Shown: in pieces, positions 26,691 through 35,582 of the stretch
Numbering within the stretch: the first letter of the stretch is position 1
How the letters are laid out: every line of letters begins with the position of its first letter
Notes under the pieces: model-generated
The model's database searches: none
What the model was told of the DNA's origin: nothing
The model's input: the letters and a program-made list of their open reading frames with translations, nothing else
Origin: Flavobacterium sp.
GTDB lineage: Bacteria; Bacteroidota; Bacteroidia; Flavobacteriales; Flavobacteriaceae
Length of the DNA: 64,000 nt
Direction of reading: 5' to 3'
Assembly (NCBI RefSeq): GCF_025352425.1
Contig: NZ_JANXTI010000031.1
Location: 1-64,000, forward strand
Position numbers and translations under genes: made by a program

Positions 26691-28385
26691 TTATTTTACG
26701 TTAAAAATTTGTTCTAATATCTTAATTGTAATCAAATAGGTGGGCTTTACTCCTGTCGTTCCCAAACCTCCTGAAGCCAAAGTGCTTCCTGTCTCTAAAG
26801 GATTATCAGAAGCATAATATGCATACCTTACTTTTACATTTTCCGGTATGCTTTTTCTGATTTTAGATGCCGATTGAATGGCTTTTTGATAATAGGCACC
26901 TTCCATCTCAAGTCCGATAACTTCCCATGTTGATTCGTGAAAAAACTTCAATAAATCTTTATTTTGAAGAGATGTCCCCAAAACCGTTACCATTGGTCCT
27001 GAACAAACAGGAATTCCGTTTCCTTCAAACATTTCTAAAGTCAGTTCATTTTCAAACGGATAGTTATCTGCTGTTCCTTCATTGATATGTGCGGACGGAA
27101 TCATAATGTCACCTTTTCCGCCTTCCAGAATCCCGGCTTTACCCATTATCGAAACAGATTCAACATCCAAATGCGTTCTGATTTTTCCTTCTTTGTATGG
27201 TTTTAATAATTCGTCAATCGTTTCAAATGCCTGTTCGCCAAAAGCATAATCCATCACAATAAGTACCGGTGCTTTTTTGCCAACAACTGCCTTTGGAAAA
27301 CTAGACTTCGCCCAATCAATTTTGGCGGTGTCAAATATCTGAACATCTATGTTGGTTCCTGAAAAGACATCCGGAAGCGAAATCATCCCTTGCTTTACGG
27401 CTACTTCTTCCACCTTGTTTCGAACGTCTTTTGCTCCCGATTTGCTTAATTCTTCATAAATAAAGAAATCTGATTTGTCCTTGAACTTCGTTTTTAAAAC
27501 GTTTGTGGCAAATATCGAATTCATCACGCTATGCATGTTGGCACTGATAATGTGGATTGGCCGTTCCAGAAGATCATTGGCTTTCAAGGCTTCCTTAATA
27601 TTGTTCGCCCAAATCTCTCCGTGGATATGATGACCTAATCGTTCCCTTAAAATCGGGCTAAAGGTGATAGTCCTTTTATTGTTATGGATAATTTCATCTA
27701 TCGCCAATTTTCCTAACCAATAAACAACATGTAAAAAGCGATCTGGTTTTTCTTTGGTTCCAAAATCATCATAAATAGCTAATACTTCTGAAAAACTTCT
27801 ACCTAAAACATTCGCCGCGTGAGATATTGCAATTTCCTTTTCCGTAAGCGACATTTTTTTGTTCTGTAAAACGGCTTCTTCCAGCTTTTCCCAATCGCGG
27901 GTTAGTTCTACTTCAAGCTCATCTAGCAAAACCCTGTCTTTTATTTTATGTGATTCGATAAAAATAAAAGTCAAATGCGTCAAAATATCATAAATGTCCG
28001 AACGTCCGCGTGTGATTTCCACATTCATTTGTTCGTTATCAATGCGATAACAGTTTCTTCTACGTTTTGGAGGAACAATCGGCTGAAAATGTGATTTTGA
28101 ATATCCTTCGTCTGAAGTTAAGTTGATAAAACGGCATTCTTCAATGCCTACCGGAAGTCTTTCAATTACGTAAAGCAAACCACTAAGTTCTACTTTTTCT
28201 TCTGCAATGCTTCCATAAATTTCCGGTCGTAAAGAAAGCAAGGCTTCTCTTAAAGTTTCTCCCGAAACACCCATTGGTTTATAGAAACCTCTGTTGAATA
28301 AATGTCTCATGGTAATGTACAATCGTTCGATAGCAGCCGACGATTCTTGCGCTCTTGAGCGCGAAATGTTTTTAATTTCTTTCAT
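26691..28385 (-). CDS. DUF6909-type protein with nucleoside-phosphorylase-like C-terminal part
   Basis: A 564-residue cytoplasmic protein that I recall as a conserved flavobacterial family (DUF6909) without assigned function. The N-terminal half is helical. The C-terminal half (about residues 370-564) has GGKGDIMIPSAH, GTSLQN, then IGLEMEGAYYQKA and YYASDNP. This order resembles nucleosidases/phosphorylases, in which the Glu-Met-Glu segment binds ribose. An enzymatic role in nucleotide or nucleotide-sugar metabolism is therefore possible but unproven. It has its own TATATTTG box (28405-28412) and lies 9 bp upstream of the Wzz-like gene, so it may head the polysaccharide transcript. Confidence 0.75.
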   Translation of the reverse strand: MKEIKNISRSRAQESSAAIERLYITMRHLFNRGFYKPMGVSGETLREALLSLRPEIYGSIAEEKVELSGLLYVIERLPVGIEECRFINLTSDEGYSKSHFQPIVPPKRRRNCYRIDNEQMNVEITRGRSDIYDILTHLTFIFIESHKIKDRVLLDELEVELTRDWEKLEEAVLQNKKMSLTEKEIAISHAANVLGRSFSEVLAIYDDFGTKEKPDRFLHVVYWLGKLAIDEIIHNNKRTITFSPILRERLGHHIHGEIWANNIKEALKANDLLERPIHIISANMHSVMNSIFATNVLKTKFKDKSDFFIYEELSKSGAKDVRNKVEEVAVKQGMISLPDVFSGTNIDVQIFDTAKIDWAKSSFPKAVVGKKAPVLIVMDYAFGEQAFETIDELLKPYKEGKIRTHLDVESVSIMGKAGILEGGKGDIMIPSAHINEGTADNYPFENELTLEMFEGNGIPVCSGPMVTVLGTSLQNKDLLKFFHESTWEVIGLEMEGAYYQKAIQSASKIRKSIPENVKVRYAYYASDNPLETGSTLASGGLGTTGVKPTYLITIKILEQIFNVK

Positions 28386-28404
28386 TAATTTATTTTCTAA
28401 CCCG

Positions 28405-28412
28405 CAAATATA
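28405..28412 (-). promoter_or_regulatory. TATATTTG promoter box, probable head of the polysaccharide operon
   Basis: On the minus strand TATATTTG lies 19 nt before the DUF6909-type ATG. From here to 20091 the same-strand genes are spaced by at most 9 bp or overlap. Confidence 0.6.
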
Positions 28413-28424
28413 GGGTTTTTGTCG

Positions 28425-29300
28425 TTAGTTGGTGAGAATAAGGTTTATTGCAGGTTCGTATACTTTCATTTTATCTGATGGATTGGCAATATCCTCTTTG
28501 GTTTGTTTATTCCATTTTCCGCCAGAGAAGGTGTAGATAAATTCTCTTTCTACATAATTATATAACACAAAAGGAAAGTATGTTTTTTGTATTGTTGTCT
28601 TATTGGTATTCGAATCTTTAACTTCTTTTTCCAATTTATTCTTTTCGATTATTAGCTTTTCAAAACCTACAAAGATGCCGGTTTTTGGCATTTTTAGTCC
28701 AAAATCGGTAACATCAAAGTACGATTTCTTAACGCCTTTTTTTACCGAAACCAAAAAGTCTTTATTCAGTAATTCATCTCCGGGAGAACCATCAGGATTA
28801 ACCGAATAAAGATGGATTTTAAAAGACGCGCTTTCTAATTGGCTGTCTGTGAAAAAATTTACTTGTTTGATGTATCTTGTTCTTTTGTATTTTGGATTAT
28901 ATGGGAAAAATTTAGCGTCAATTCTTGGTGCGTTGTCAAAAGCCTGATAGTTTTCATTTTTAACTTTTCCAATTTCAATTATCCTGGTTTCAAATCTTTT
29001 GGCAATCACAACTTCTAATAGTTGAAACGCGTTTACTTTCAAAATAACTTTTCCTGCATCGGCAGCTTTAACCGTTTTCTTTTCATAGCCCATCGATGAA
29101 AAAATCAAATTTTTATTTGGCAAACAGTTAATAATAAACTCTCCATTTTCCTCGGAAGTAGTGCTGTTGTTTTCATTTTCAACCCAAATATTTACATATG
29201 AAATTGGTTTGTTAAATTCATCAACAACAATGCCTTTAACTTGGGCAGAAACCGCAGAAACCATCAACAACACCAACCATAACAATCTTTTTTCTTTCAT
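28425..29300 (-). CDS. secreted protein with CarboxypepD_reg-like domain
   Basis: A 291-residue exported protein. Residues 1-19 are a signal peptide ending VSA-Q. Residues about 20-95 (VKGIVVDEFNKPISYVNIWV, then FSSMGYEKKTV) form the carboxypeptidase regulatory-like beta-sandwich that is common on Bacteroidota cell-surface proteins. The rest is beta-rich with no family I recognise. It ends a four-gene minus-strand unit (M23 peptidase, SdpI, GH3, this gene), with 7 bp to GH3. It is probably periplasmic or outer-membrane associated. Confidence 0.8.
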   Translation of the reverse strand: MKEKRLLWLVLLMVSAVSAQVKGIVVDEFNKPISYVNIWVENENNSTTSEENGEFIINCLPNKNLIFSSMGYEKKTVKAADAGKVILKVNAFQLLEVVIAKRFETRIIEIGKVKNENYQAFDNAPRIDAKFFPYNPKYKRTRYIKQVNFFTDSQLESASFKIHLYSVNPDGSPGDELLNKDFLVSVKKGVKKSYFDVTDFGLKMPKTGIFVGFEKLIIEKNKLEKEVKDSNTNKTTIQKTYFPFVLYNYVEREFIYTFSGGKWNKQTKEDIANPSDKMKVYEPAINLILTN

Positions 29301-29307
29301 CTTTATT

Positions 29308-30807
29308 CTAAAAAGTTTTTAACAAATCGGCAATTTTTCTATCGTTACTCAATCGCGGAATTTTATTTTGTCCGCCCAATTTCCCTATCGATTTCATATA
29401 CTCCTGAAAACCATTTTTTGAAACTTTTGAAACAACCAATGTTTTCAATACTTTCCCAACAATCAAGTCGTCGTAGTAGCTGTTTTGTTTTCGCATTTCG
29501 TTGTCAATTTTTAAGGCAAATGCTGCAGGATTTTCAGGTTCGTTTTCAAATTCTATAAACCATTCGTGATAGGGTAATCCCGATTCTGGTGCAATTTGTG
29601 GCGCTACCGTAAATTCATTTACTCGAATGCTGGTGTTTTCCATTGCCTCTTTCAAAGCACATTCCACTTCTTTACCAATAACGTGTTCGCCAAAAGCAGA
29701 GATATAATGTTTGATTCGGCCGGAAACGATAACGCGATAGGGTTTTAAACTGGTGAACTGAATGGTGTCGCCAATATTGTAAGCCCAAAGTCCGGCATTC
29801 GTAGAAATGATTAAAACATAATTGACATTCAACCCCACTTCCCCAATCGTATAACGTCTTGGATTATTCGTAAAAAACTCATCTGATTTTACAAATTCAT
29901 AGAAAATTCCCGAGTTCAAAAGCAGCAGCATTCCATCTTCATTTCTGCTCCCGAAGTTTCGGGACTGATAGGCAAAAAACCCTTCAGAAGCCGGAAAAAG
30001 CTCAATTGAGTCTACTTTTCTTCCGATAAGGTTTTCAAATTTTGCACGATACGGCTCGTAGTTTACGCCGCCATAAATAAACAAATTGAAGTTTTTGAAA
30101 ATGTCGCCAACGGCTTTACCTCCTTTTTGTTCCAATTTTTCAAAATACATCTGAACCCAGGAAGGAATTCCTGAAATCACCGTCATATTTTCGTTAAAGG
30201 TTTCGGCAACAATCGCATCAACTTTGGTTTCCCAATCTTCAATGCAATTGGTTTCCCAGCTTGGCATTCGATTTTTCTGCAAATATTTCGGAACAAAGTG
30301 CGCTACAATTCCGGAAAGTCTTCCAAGGTTAATTCCGTTTTTTTCTTCCAAAATTGGACTTCCCTGCAGGAAAATCATTTTGCCGTCAACAAATGCTGTT
30401 TTTCCGGTTTCGTGAATGTAATTTAGAATGGCATTTCGCGCTGCTTCAATATGAAATGGCATGGATTCTTTGGTCAACGGAATATATTTCGCGCCCGAAG
30501 TTGTGCCCGAAGTTTTGGCAAAATAAATCGGTTTTCCCTTCCAAAGAATATCTTCTTCGCCTTTTACAACGCGGTCAACATAAGTCCGTAAATCTTCATA
30601 ATCCCTAATGGGAACTTGATTGGCAAAGTCTTCAAAGTTTTTTATTTTAGAAAAATTATGGTCTTTTCCAAACTGGGTGTTTTTGGCTGAAGCCAGAAGA
30701 TTTTGAAAAACTTTCTGCTGGGTTTCAATAGGATTCTGAACCCATTTTTGAGTTTTCCTGTGGATTATATTCGCAAATATTTTGGCCGCAACCGATTTTA
30801 CAGACAT
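29308..30807 (-). CDS. GH3-type acyl-adenylate-forming enzyme
   Basis: A 499-residue member of the GH3 auxin-responsive-promoter superfamily, which in plants couples acyl-adenylates to amino acids. FAKTSGTTSGAKYIPLT is the ATP phosphate loop, FPASEGFFAYQ and NIGDTIQFTSLKPYRVIVSG are the other core motifs. The bacterial substrate is unknown. Residues SRNFGSRNE in a loop coincide with a 16-bp palindromic repeat (29949-29964). It is 3 bp downstream of the SdpI gene and 7 bp upstream of the CarboxypepD-like gene, in one operon with an M23 peptidase. Confidence 0.88.
   Translation of the reverse strand: MSVKSVAAKIFANIIHRKTQKWVQNPIETQQKVFQNLLASAKNTQFGKDHNFSKIKNFEDFANQVPIRDYEDLRTYVDRVVKGEEDILWKGKPIYFAKTSGTTSGAKYIPLTKESMPFHIEAARNAILNYIHETGKTAFVDGKMIFLQGSPILEEKNGINLGRLSGIVAHFVPKYLQKNRMPSWETNCIEDWETKVDAIVAETFNENMTVISGIPSWVQMYFEKLEQKGGKAVGDIFKNFNLFIYGGVNYEPYRAKFENLIGRKVDSIELFPASEGFFAYQSRNFGSRNEDGMLLLLNSGIFYEFVKSDEFFTNNPRRYTIGEVGLNVNYVLIISTNAGLWAYNIGDTIQFTSLKPYRVIVSGRIKHYISAFGEHVIGKEVECALKEAMENTSIRVNEFTVAPQIAPESGLPYHEWFIEFENEPENPAAFALKIDNEMRKQNSYYDDLIVGKVLKTLVVSKVSKNGFQEYMKSIGKLGGQNKIPRLSNDRKIADLLKTF
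29949..29964. repeat. 16-bp palindrome TCCCGA-N4-TCGGGA, copy 2 (in GH3 gene)
   Basis: TCCCGAAGTTTCGGGA has the same stem as the copies at 2287 and 33906. It encodes SRNFGS in the GH3 frame, in what appears to be a variable loop. Confidence 0.7.
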
Positions 30808-30810
30808 AAA

Positions 30811-31164
30811 TTATTTATTTGAAAAATTCTTTTTTAATGCTCGTTCTGTTGTGAGCAATAAATAAATACCTACTATAATCAAGGCGGTTATACTTATCGG
30901 CATTTCTATATCAACCGAAAAAGCAAATGCCAATTTCAAAAAAGAAAAAAGCATCAAAAACAATCCTCCTTCAATCATTCTTAAAGAAGAAAATCTTTGG
31001 GCAAAGTTCCATCGTTCTTGGCTTTTCATTGAAGACGAAGTTCTATAACCATAAAGCGAATTAATTTCTTTGGGTGGATAATAATACATGATTAATGCTA
31101 CAAAAAAGAAAATTAAACCCGTCAAAAAAGGCATTCCCATTACATATTCCGCTATTCTATCCAT
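30811..31164 (-). CDS. SdpI-family membrane protein
   Basis: A 117-residue protein with three hydrophobic helices. Between the first two lies NSLYGYRTSSSMKSQERWNF, the conserved SdpI/YhfL segment (YGYRT..S and W-F). SdpI in Bacillus gives immunity to the SDP toxin, but most homologs are uncharacterised. Here it sits within an operon with an M23 peptidase and GH3, so an envelope role is plausible. Spacing is 10 bp from the M23 gene and 3 bp to GH3. Confidence 0.85.
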   Translation of the reverse strand: MDRIAEYVMGMPFLTGLIFFFVALIMYYYPPKEINSLYGYRTSSSMKSQERWNFAQRFSSLRMIEGGLFLMLFSFLKLAFAFSVDIEMPISITALIIVGIYLLLTTERALKKNFSNK

Positions 31165-31174
31165 AGTTTAAAAA

Positions 31175-32044
31175 TTATTCAAATTCAATAAAAATACTCG
31201 GATCAATGGAATATCCATCCTTCCATAATTCAAAATGCAGATGCACTCCGGTAGATTCTTGTCCGGTTGAACCAGCCAAAGCAATAACTTCCCCCGTTTT
31301 TACCACATCGCCTTGCGAAACAGTTACTGAAGCCGCGTGTTTATAAACCGAAATAAATCCGCTGTTGTGTCTAATGATTACAACGTTACCGGTAGTTGGG
31401 GTCCAATCGGCAAAGATTACTCTTCCGCTCATGATGGATTTTATCGGAGTGTTTTTTGCCAAAGCAATATCAACCGCATAATGTTTGTTTGAAGGATTGT
31501 ATTTTCCGGTTATGATTCCTTTCACAGGCGGAAATAAAACCGCGGTAACTTTTGGCTTTGCTTTTCCAAAAAGATTGTATTTATCATCTCTTTCCACTTC
31601 TTCCCTTAACTTTAAATCGGCATTTGAGGGTTTTAAATCCTCTTCAGAAACATGTTCTGAAGTGTTTGCCATAATAGAATCCTTATTGAATTTCGCATAT
31701 TGCAAATCGCCCGTTAAAACCTTCTTAATTGATTCTATGTACGCTTCATTTTTCTTTAGCGCGTGATTTAATGAATCTGATTTCAGGGCTAATTCGGTAG
31801 CGTCCTTTTTTAATTGTGTGGAAGCATAACCTGGAATATATTCTCTCAAGGGCGTAAAAGCAATGATGTATGTAGTAATGAAAATAATTAAAAACGCACC
31901 AATTGTGGCTACTACAAAAACATTCATTAGCGTTAACCGAAGCGAAAAAATTTCTTCAAAAGTGTCTTCGTTCAATATAACCAAGCGGTTTTTTGTGAAG
32001 AGTTTTTTTTTGATTCGTTTTCGTTTGAGCCGTTTTTCGGACAT
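31175..32044 (-). CDS. M23-family metallopeptidase
   Basis: A 289-residue envelope protein with an N-terminal cytoplasmic basic stretch, one membrane anchor (about residues 38-62), a coiled-coil linker, and a LytM/M23 domain at about residues 170-289. The zinc ligands HYAVD and HLHFE are present, so the peptidase should be active rather than an EnvC-like pseudo-enzyme. It would cleave peptidoglycan cross-bridges or guide division. A TATATTTG box at 32063-32070 starts the operon, which continues through SdpI, GH3 and the CarboxypepD-like gene. Confidence 0.9.
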   Translation of the reverse strand: MSEKRLKRKRIKKKLFTKNRLVILNEDTFEEIFSLRLTLMNVFVVATIGAFLIIFITTYIIAFTPLREYIPGYASTQLKKDATELALKSDSLNHALKKNEAYIESIKKVLTGDLQYAKFNKDSIMANTSEHVSEEDLKPSNADLKLREEVERDDKYNLFGKAKPKVTAVLFPPVKGIITGKYNPSNKHYAVDIALAKNTPIKSIMSGRVIFADWTPTTGNVVIIRHNSGFISVYKHAASVTVSQGDVVKTGEVIALAGSTGQESTGVHLHFELWKDGYSIDPSIFIEFE

Positions 32045-32062
32045 ATTTGCTTGAATGTGCTA

Positions 32063-32070
32063 CAAATATA
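32063..32070 (-). promoter_or_regulatory. TATATTTG promoter box for the M23-SdpI-GH3 operon
   Basis: The minus-strand TATATTTG lies 18 nt before the M23 ATG. The four following genes are 3-10 bp apart. Confidence 0.6.
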
Positions 32071-32159
32071 GAAAATAAGTTGATTTCGTCTTTTTTACTG
32101 TTAACGATGTTTAACTTATATTTATTATGTCGAAATCCAAAAGAGTGTTATTTTCTTTT

Positions 32160-32167
32160 TACCTTTG
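32160..32167 (+). promoter_or_regulatory. TAnnTTTG promoter box for tatA
   Basis: TACCTTTG lies 45 nt before the tatA ATG at 32213. Confidence 0.5.
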
Positions 32168-32212
32168 TTGAAGTTTATTTAAAATAATTCGCGAAAGCAA
32201 AAAATTAATATC

Positions 32213-32407
32213 ATGGGGAAATTCGGAATCACAGAAATTGTACTTATTCTCGCTGTAGTTTTATTACTTTTTGGAGGTAAAAAAATTCCGGAGTTAATGA
32301 AAGGATTGGGCTCAGGAATAAATGAATTCAAAAAAGCGTCTAAGGGAGAAGATGAGGCTCATGCTGCTTCTAAAAAAGAACAAGAAGTAAACGAAGAGAA
32401 AAAATAA
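32213..32407 (+). CDS. tatA: twin-arginine translocase subunit TatA/TatE
   Basis: A 64-residue protein with one N-terminal transmembrane helix, the FGG hinge ([17 protein letters not shown]) and an amphipathic helix, then a charged tail. It forms the pore-like part of the Tat pathway for folded proteins. Length is typical of flavobacterial TatA. It is divergent from the M23 gene and convergent with tex. tatC is not nearby, which is common in this group. Confidence 0.93.
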   Translation: MGKFGITEIVLILAVVLLLFGGKKIPELMKGLGSGINEFKKASKGEDEAHAASKKEQEVNEEKK

Positions 32408-32471
32408 TTTTCTTTCAAATCATCAAAAATACAAATCTCAAATTCCAATAATGGTGTTTGGGATTTCTGTT

Positions 32472-34637
32472 TTATAAAATCATTGTCAACTGAATACGTT
32501 TCCGTTCTTCGTCGACCTCAACGACTTTCACCTGAACGTGCTGATGCAGCTTCACGACTTCATTCACATCGGAAACAAAGCCGGCTTTGAGTTGCGAAAT
32601 GTGAACCAATCCGCTTTCTTTAATTCCGATATCGACAAAACAGCCAAAAGCCGTAATGTTATTCACAATTCCGGGTAAAATCATTCCGGTTCTGACATTT
32701 TTTATGGTCGTAACGGTTGGGTCAAATTCAAAAACTTTTGCGGCTTTTCTTGGGTCAAGTCCTGGTTTTTCCAATTCTTTAACGATATCTTTCAATCCAA
32801 GAATTCCAATTTCCGGAGTGATGTAATTTTCTAATTTTATTAGGGATATCTTTTCTCTGTTTGCAATCAAATCATTGGTCTTTAAACCCAAATCCTTTGC
32901 CATTTTTTCCACAATTGGATAGGCTTCAGGATGTACAGCTGAATTATCCAAAGGGTTTTTTCCATTATGTATCCGAACAAAAGCTGCCGCTTGTTGGTAC
33001 GCTTTATCTCCTAAACGCGGCACTTTTTTAATTTGCTTCCTGTCTTCAAATGGACCATTTTCTGAACGAAACGCTACAATATTTTCAGCCATTTTTTCTC
33101 CAATTCCGGAAACATAACTCAACAGCGATTTGCTGGCCGTATTGATATTTATTCCGACTGAATTCACACAACGCACTACAACCGTATCCAATTCTTCCTT
33201 CAATTTTGTTTGGTCAACATCGTGTTGGTATTGCCCGACGCCAATTGATTTGGGGTCAATCTTTACCAGTTCAGCCAAAGGATCAGAAAGTCGCCTTCCG
33301 ATAGAAACAGAACCGCGAACCGTTACGTCATATTTCGGGAATTCCTCACGGGCAATTTTACTTGCGGAGTAAACGGAAGCGCCAGCTTCAGAAACTATAA
33401 AAACCTGAACCGGTTTGGCTTCGCCCTGTTCGCCTTTGGCTCGAGTGTCAAAAGCAATTTTCTTGATAAAGAATTCCGTTTCACGGCTTGCCGTTCCGTT
33501 TCCGATAGAAATTGCCTCAATGTTATAGGCATTAACCATCGAACGGATTTTTTTCATCGCCATCGCGCTTTCGTTTTGTGGTTGATGCGGATAAATGGTT
33601 TCATTGTATAATAAATCGCCTTTTTCATCGAGGCAGACTACTTTACAACCGCTTCTAAATCCGGGATCAATAGCCAAAATTCGCTTTTCTCCCAATGGCG
33701 GTGCCAATAAAAGCTGGCTCAAATTGCCTGCAAAAACATCAATTGCCTTACTATCGGCTTTTGCTTTTGCATCCTGTAGTGTTTCGTTTGAAATAGCTGG
33801 TTCGAGCAATCGCTTGTAGCAGTCTTTGATGGCTAATTCAATGTGATTGGTTGTGTCATTTTGGGCTTTTATGATTTCGTTTTCGATGAAAACAATCGCT
33901 TCTTCTCCCGACCCTTCGGGATTCAAATCAATATTTAATTTTACGAAACCTTCTGATTCTGCACGTAACATTGCCAATAACCGATGTGATGGTACTTTTG
34001 ACATAGGCTCAGCCCAATCAAAATACTGGGAATATTTTTGAGCCGCTTCTTCGTCTTTTTTGGTTTTTACCACTTTAGTAGCTACAATCGCTTTCCGCTG
34101 GAACAATCCGCGAAGATTTTTTCGGATGTAACTATTTTCATTAATCCATTCTGCAATAATATCCCTCGCGCCCTGCAATGCTTCGTCTTCGTTTTTGATT
34201 TTGTCATTAATATATTGAGTTGAAATGAACTCGATATCGTCTTTTCCTTGTGCAAAAATGATTTTTGCCAAAGGTTCCAATCCGTTTTCACGCGCAATGT
34301 CAGCACGGGTTTTTTTCTTCTTCTTATAGGGTAAATACAAATCTTCCAATTCCGTCAAATTGAAACTTTCTTTAATTTTCCTAGCCAATTCCGGAGTAAG
34401 CTGACCCTGTTCGTCAATCGTTTTAAGAATAGATTCTTTTCGCTTTACAATTTCATCGAATTGTTTCGAAAGCTTGGCAATTTGTTCAATTACCACTTCG
34501 TCGAGATTTCCTGTTTGGTCTTTACGGTAACGTGAAATAAATGGGATGGTGCAATCTTCGGAAAGTAATTTTAAGGTTGCTTCAATGCTTTTTGGCGAAG
34601 CGGTAACCTGGCTCTGGATAAATTGTATGTTGGTCAT
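32472..34637 (-). CDS. tex: Tex-family transcription accessory RNA-binding protein
   Basis: A 721-residue nucleic-acid-binding protein. It has the helical N-terminal domain, a YqgF/RNase H-like domain (ILAIDPGFRSGCKVVCLDEK), helix-hairpin-helix repeats (VSGIGEKMAENIV, KVPRLGDKAYQQAAAFVRI), and a C-terminal S1 domain (GMILPGIVNNITAFGCFVDI). Length is a little shorter than the 770-plus residues of gammaproteobacterial Tex, so the tail after S1 is absent. Residues NPEGSGE around 230 coincide with a palindromic repeat (33906-33921). Confidence 0.93.
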   Translation of the reverse strand: MTNIQFIQSQVTASPKSIEATLKLLSEDCTIPFISRYRKDQTGNLDEVVIEQIAKLSKQFDEIVKRKESILKTIDEQGQLTPELARKIKESFNLTELEDLYLPYKKKKKTRADIARENGLEPLAKIIFAQGKDDIEFISTQYINDKIKNEDEALQGARDIIAEWINENSYIRKNLRGLFQRKAIVATKVVKTKKDEEAAQKYSQYFDWAEPMSKVPSHRLLAMLRAESEGFVKLNIDLNPEGSGEEAIVFIENEIIKAQNDTTNHIELAIKDCYKRLLEPAISNETLQDAKAKADSKAIDVFAGNLSQLLLAPPLGEKRILAIDPGFRSGCKVVCLDEKGDLLYNETIYPHQPQNESAMAMKKIRSMVNAYNIEAISIGNGTASRETEFFIKKIAFDTRAKGEQGEAKPVQVFIVSEAGASVYSASKIAREEFPKYDVTVRGSVSIGRRLSDPLAELVKIDPKSIGVGQYQHDVDQTKLKEELDTVVVRCVNSVGININTASKSLLSYVSGIGEKMAENIVAFRSENGPFEDRKQIKKVPRLGDKAYQQAAAFVRIHNGKNPLDNSAVHPEAYPIVEKMAKDLGLKTNDLIANREKISLIKLENYITPEIGILGLKDIVKELEKPGLDPRKAAKVFEFDPTVTTIKNVRTGMILPGIVNNITAFGCFVDIGIKESGLVHISQLKAGFVSDVNEVVKLHQHVQVKVVEVDEERKRIQLTMIL
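33906..33921. repeat. 16-bp palindrome TCCCGA-N4-TCGGGA, copy 3 (in tex)
   Basis: TCCCGACCCTTCGGGA has stem arms identical to the other two copies and a different loop. It encodes part of LNPEGSGE in tex. Confidence 0.7.
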
Positions 34638-34679
34638 TATTTGATTTAGGAATTTGGGGCTAAAGAATTCAAAGAATAT

Positions 34680-35582
34680 TTAATCCTGAACGATAAAATC
34701 TTTTGGGTCTTTCTTTTTGAATTCAGGTTGGATGTTGGTATGGTTAATGTTGAATTTCTTTAACAAAACCATTTCGATTTTCTCTAACAAAATATTGAAT
34801 TCGCTCATTTTAATATCTTCAGAGCAGTCAAGATGTGCTTCAAGATGCAGTTCGTCATCATTTAGGTTCCAAACATGGATGTGGTGTAATTTAGTAACAC
34901 CTTTTATTTTGTGAACTTCTCGAACCAACTTTTTAATATCGATATAATCCGGAGTGAAAAGCATCAGCATTTTTGTTGCGGACTTGATTAAATCATAGCT
35001 TATATAGATAAGATAAAGTGCAATTAATAAAGTCATTACGCTATCAACCCAGAACCAACCATAAAATTTCATTAGGATTCCGCCAACCAAAACTCCCACC
35101 GAAGCCATCATATCACTTAATAAATGCAAATAAGCAGACTTCATATTTAAATTGTGTTCAGAATCTTTTTTCAGTAATAAAACCGAACCTCCGTTCACCC
35201 CGATTCCCAATAAAGCTAACCAAATGACTAAACCCGACTTAATAGGTTCCGGATGAAATACTCTTGTTGAAGCTTCATACACTAAAAATAATGCTACAAT
35301 AATCAATGTTATTGCATTAATGAAAGCAGCAATCAATTCGGCGCGTTTGTATCCGAATGTATTGTTTAATGAAGCTTTTCTTTTGGATAATTTATGCGCT
35401 ATCAAGCTAAAAACCAATGAAAGCACATCAGAAAAATTGTGTAATGCATCCGAAATTAGGGCTAAGCTTCCTGAAATAATTCCGCCTACAACCTGCGCAA
35501 TAGTAATGAGAAGATTCAGTAAAATGGAATAAATCAGATTTCTTCCTTTGACTTCGTGTTTGTGAATGTGATTGTGGTCCAT
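34680..35582 (-). CDS. cation diffusion facilitator transporter (CzcD/ZitB-like)
   Basis: A 300-residue inner-membrane metal/H+ antiporter. Six transmembrane helices span residues about 20-215. Metal-site segments are ALISDALHNFSDVLS (D..HN..D) and HLLSDMMASVGV (H...D). A cytoplasmic C-terminal domain with HHIHVWNLNDDELHLEAHLD dimerises and senses metal. A short His-rich N terminus (DHNHIHKHEVKG) suggests zinc handling. It starts 1 bp after the rpiB stop, so it is co-transcribed with rpiB. Confidence 0.92.
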   Translation of the reverse strand: MDHNHIHKHEVKGRNLIYSILLNLLITIAQVVGGIISGSLALISDALHNFSDVLSLVFSLIAHKLSKRKASLNNTFGYKRAELIAAFINAITLIIVALFLVYEASTRVFHPEPIKSGLVIWLALLGIGVNGGSVLLLKKDSEHNLNMKSAYLHLLSDMMASVGVLVGGILMKFYGWFWVDSVMTLLIALYLIYISYDLIKSATKMLMLFTPDYIDIKKLVREVHKIKGVTKLHHIHVWNLNDDELHLEAHLDCSEDIKMSEFNILLEKIEMVLLKKFNINHTNIQPEFKKKDPKDFIVQD

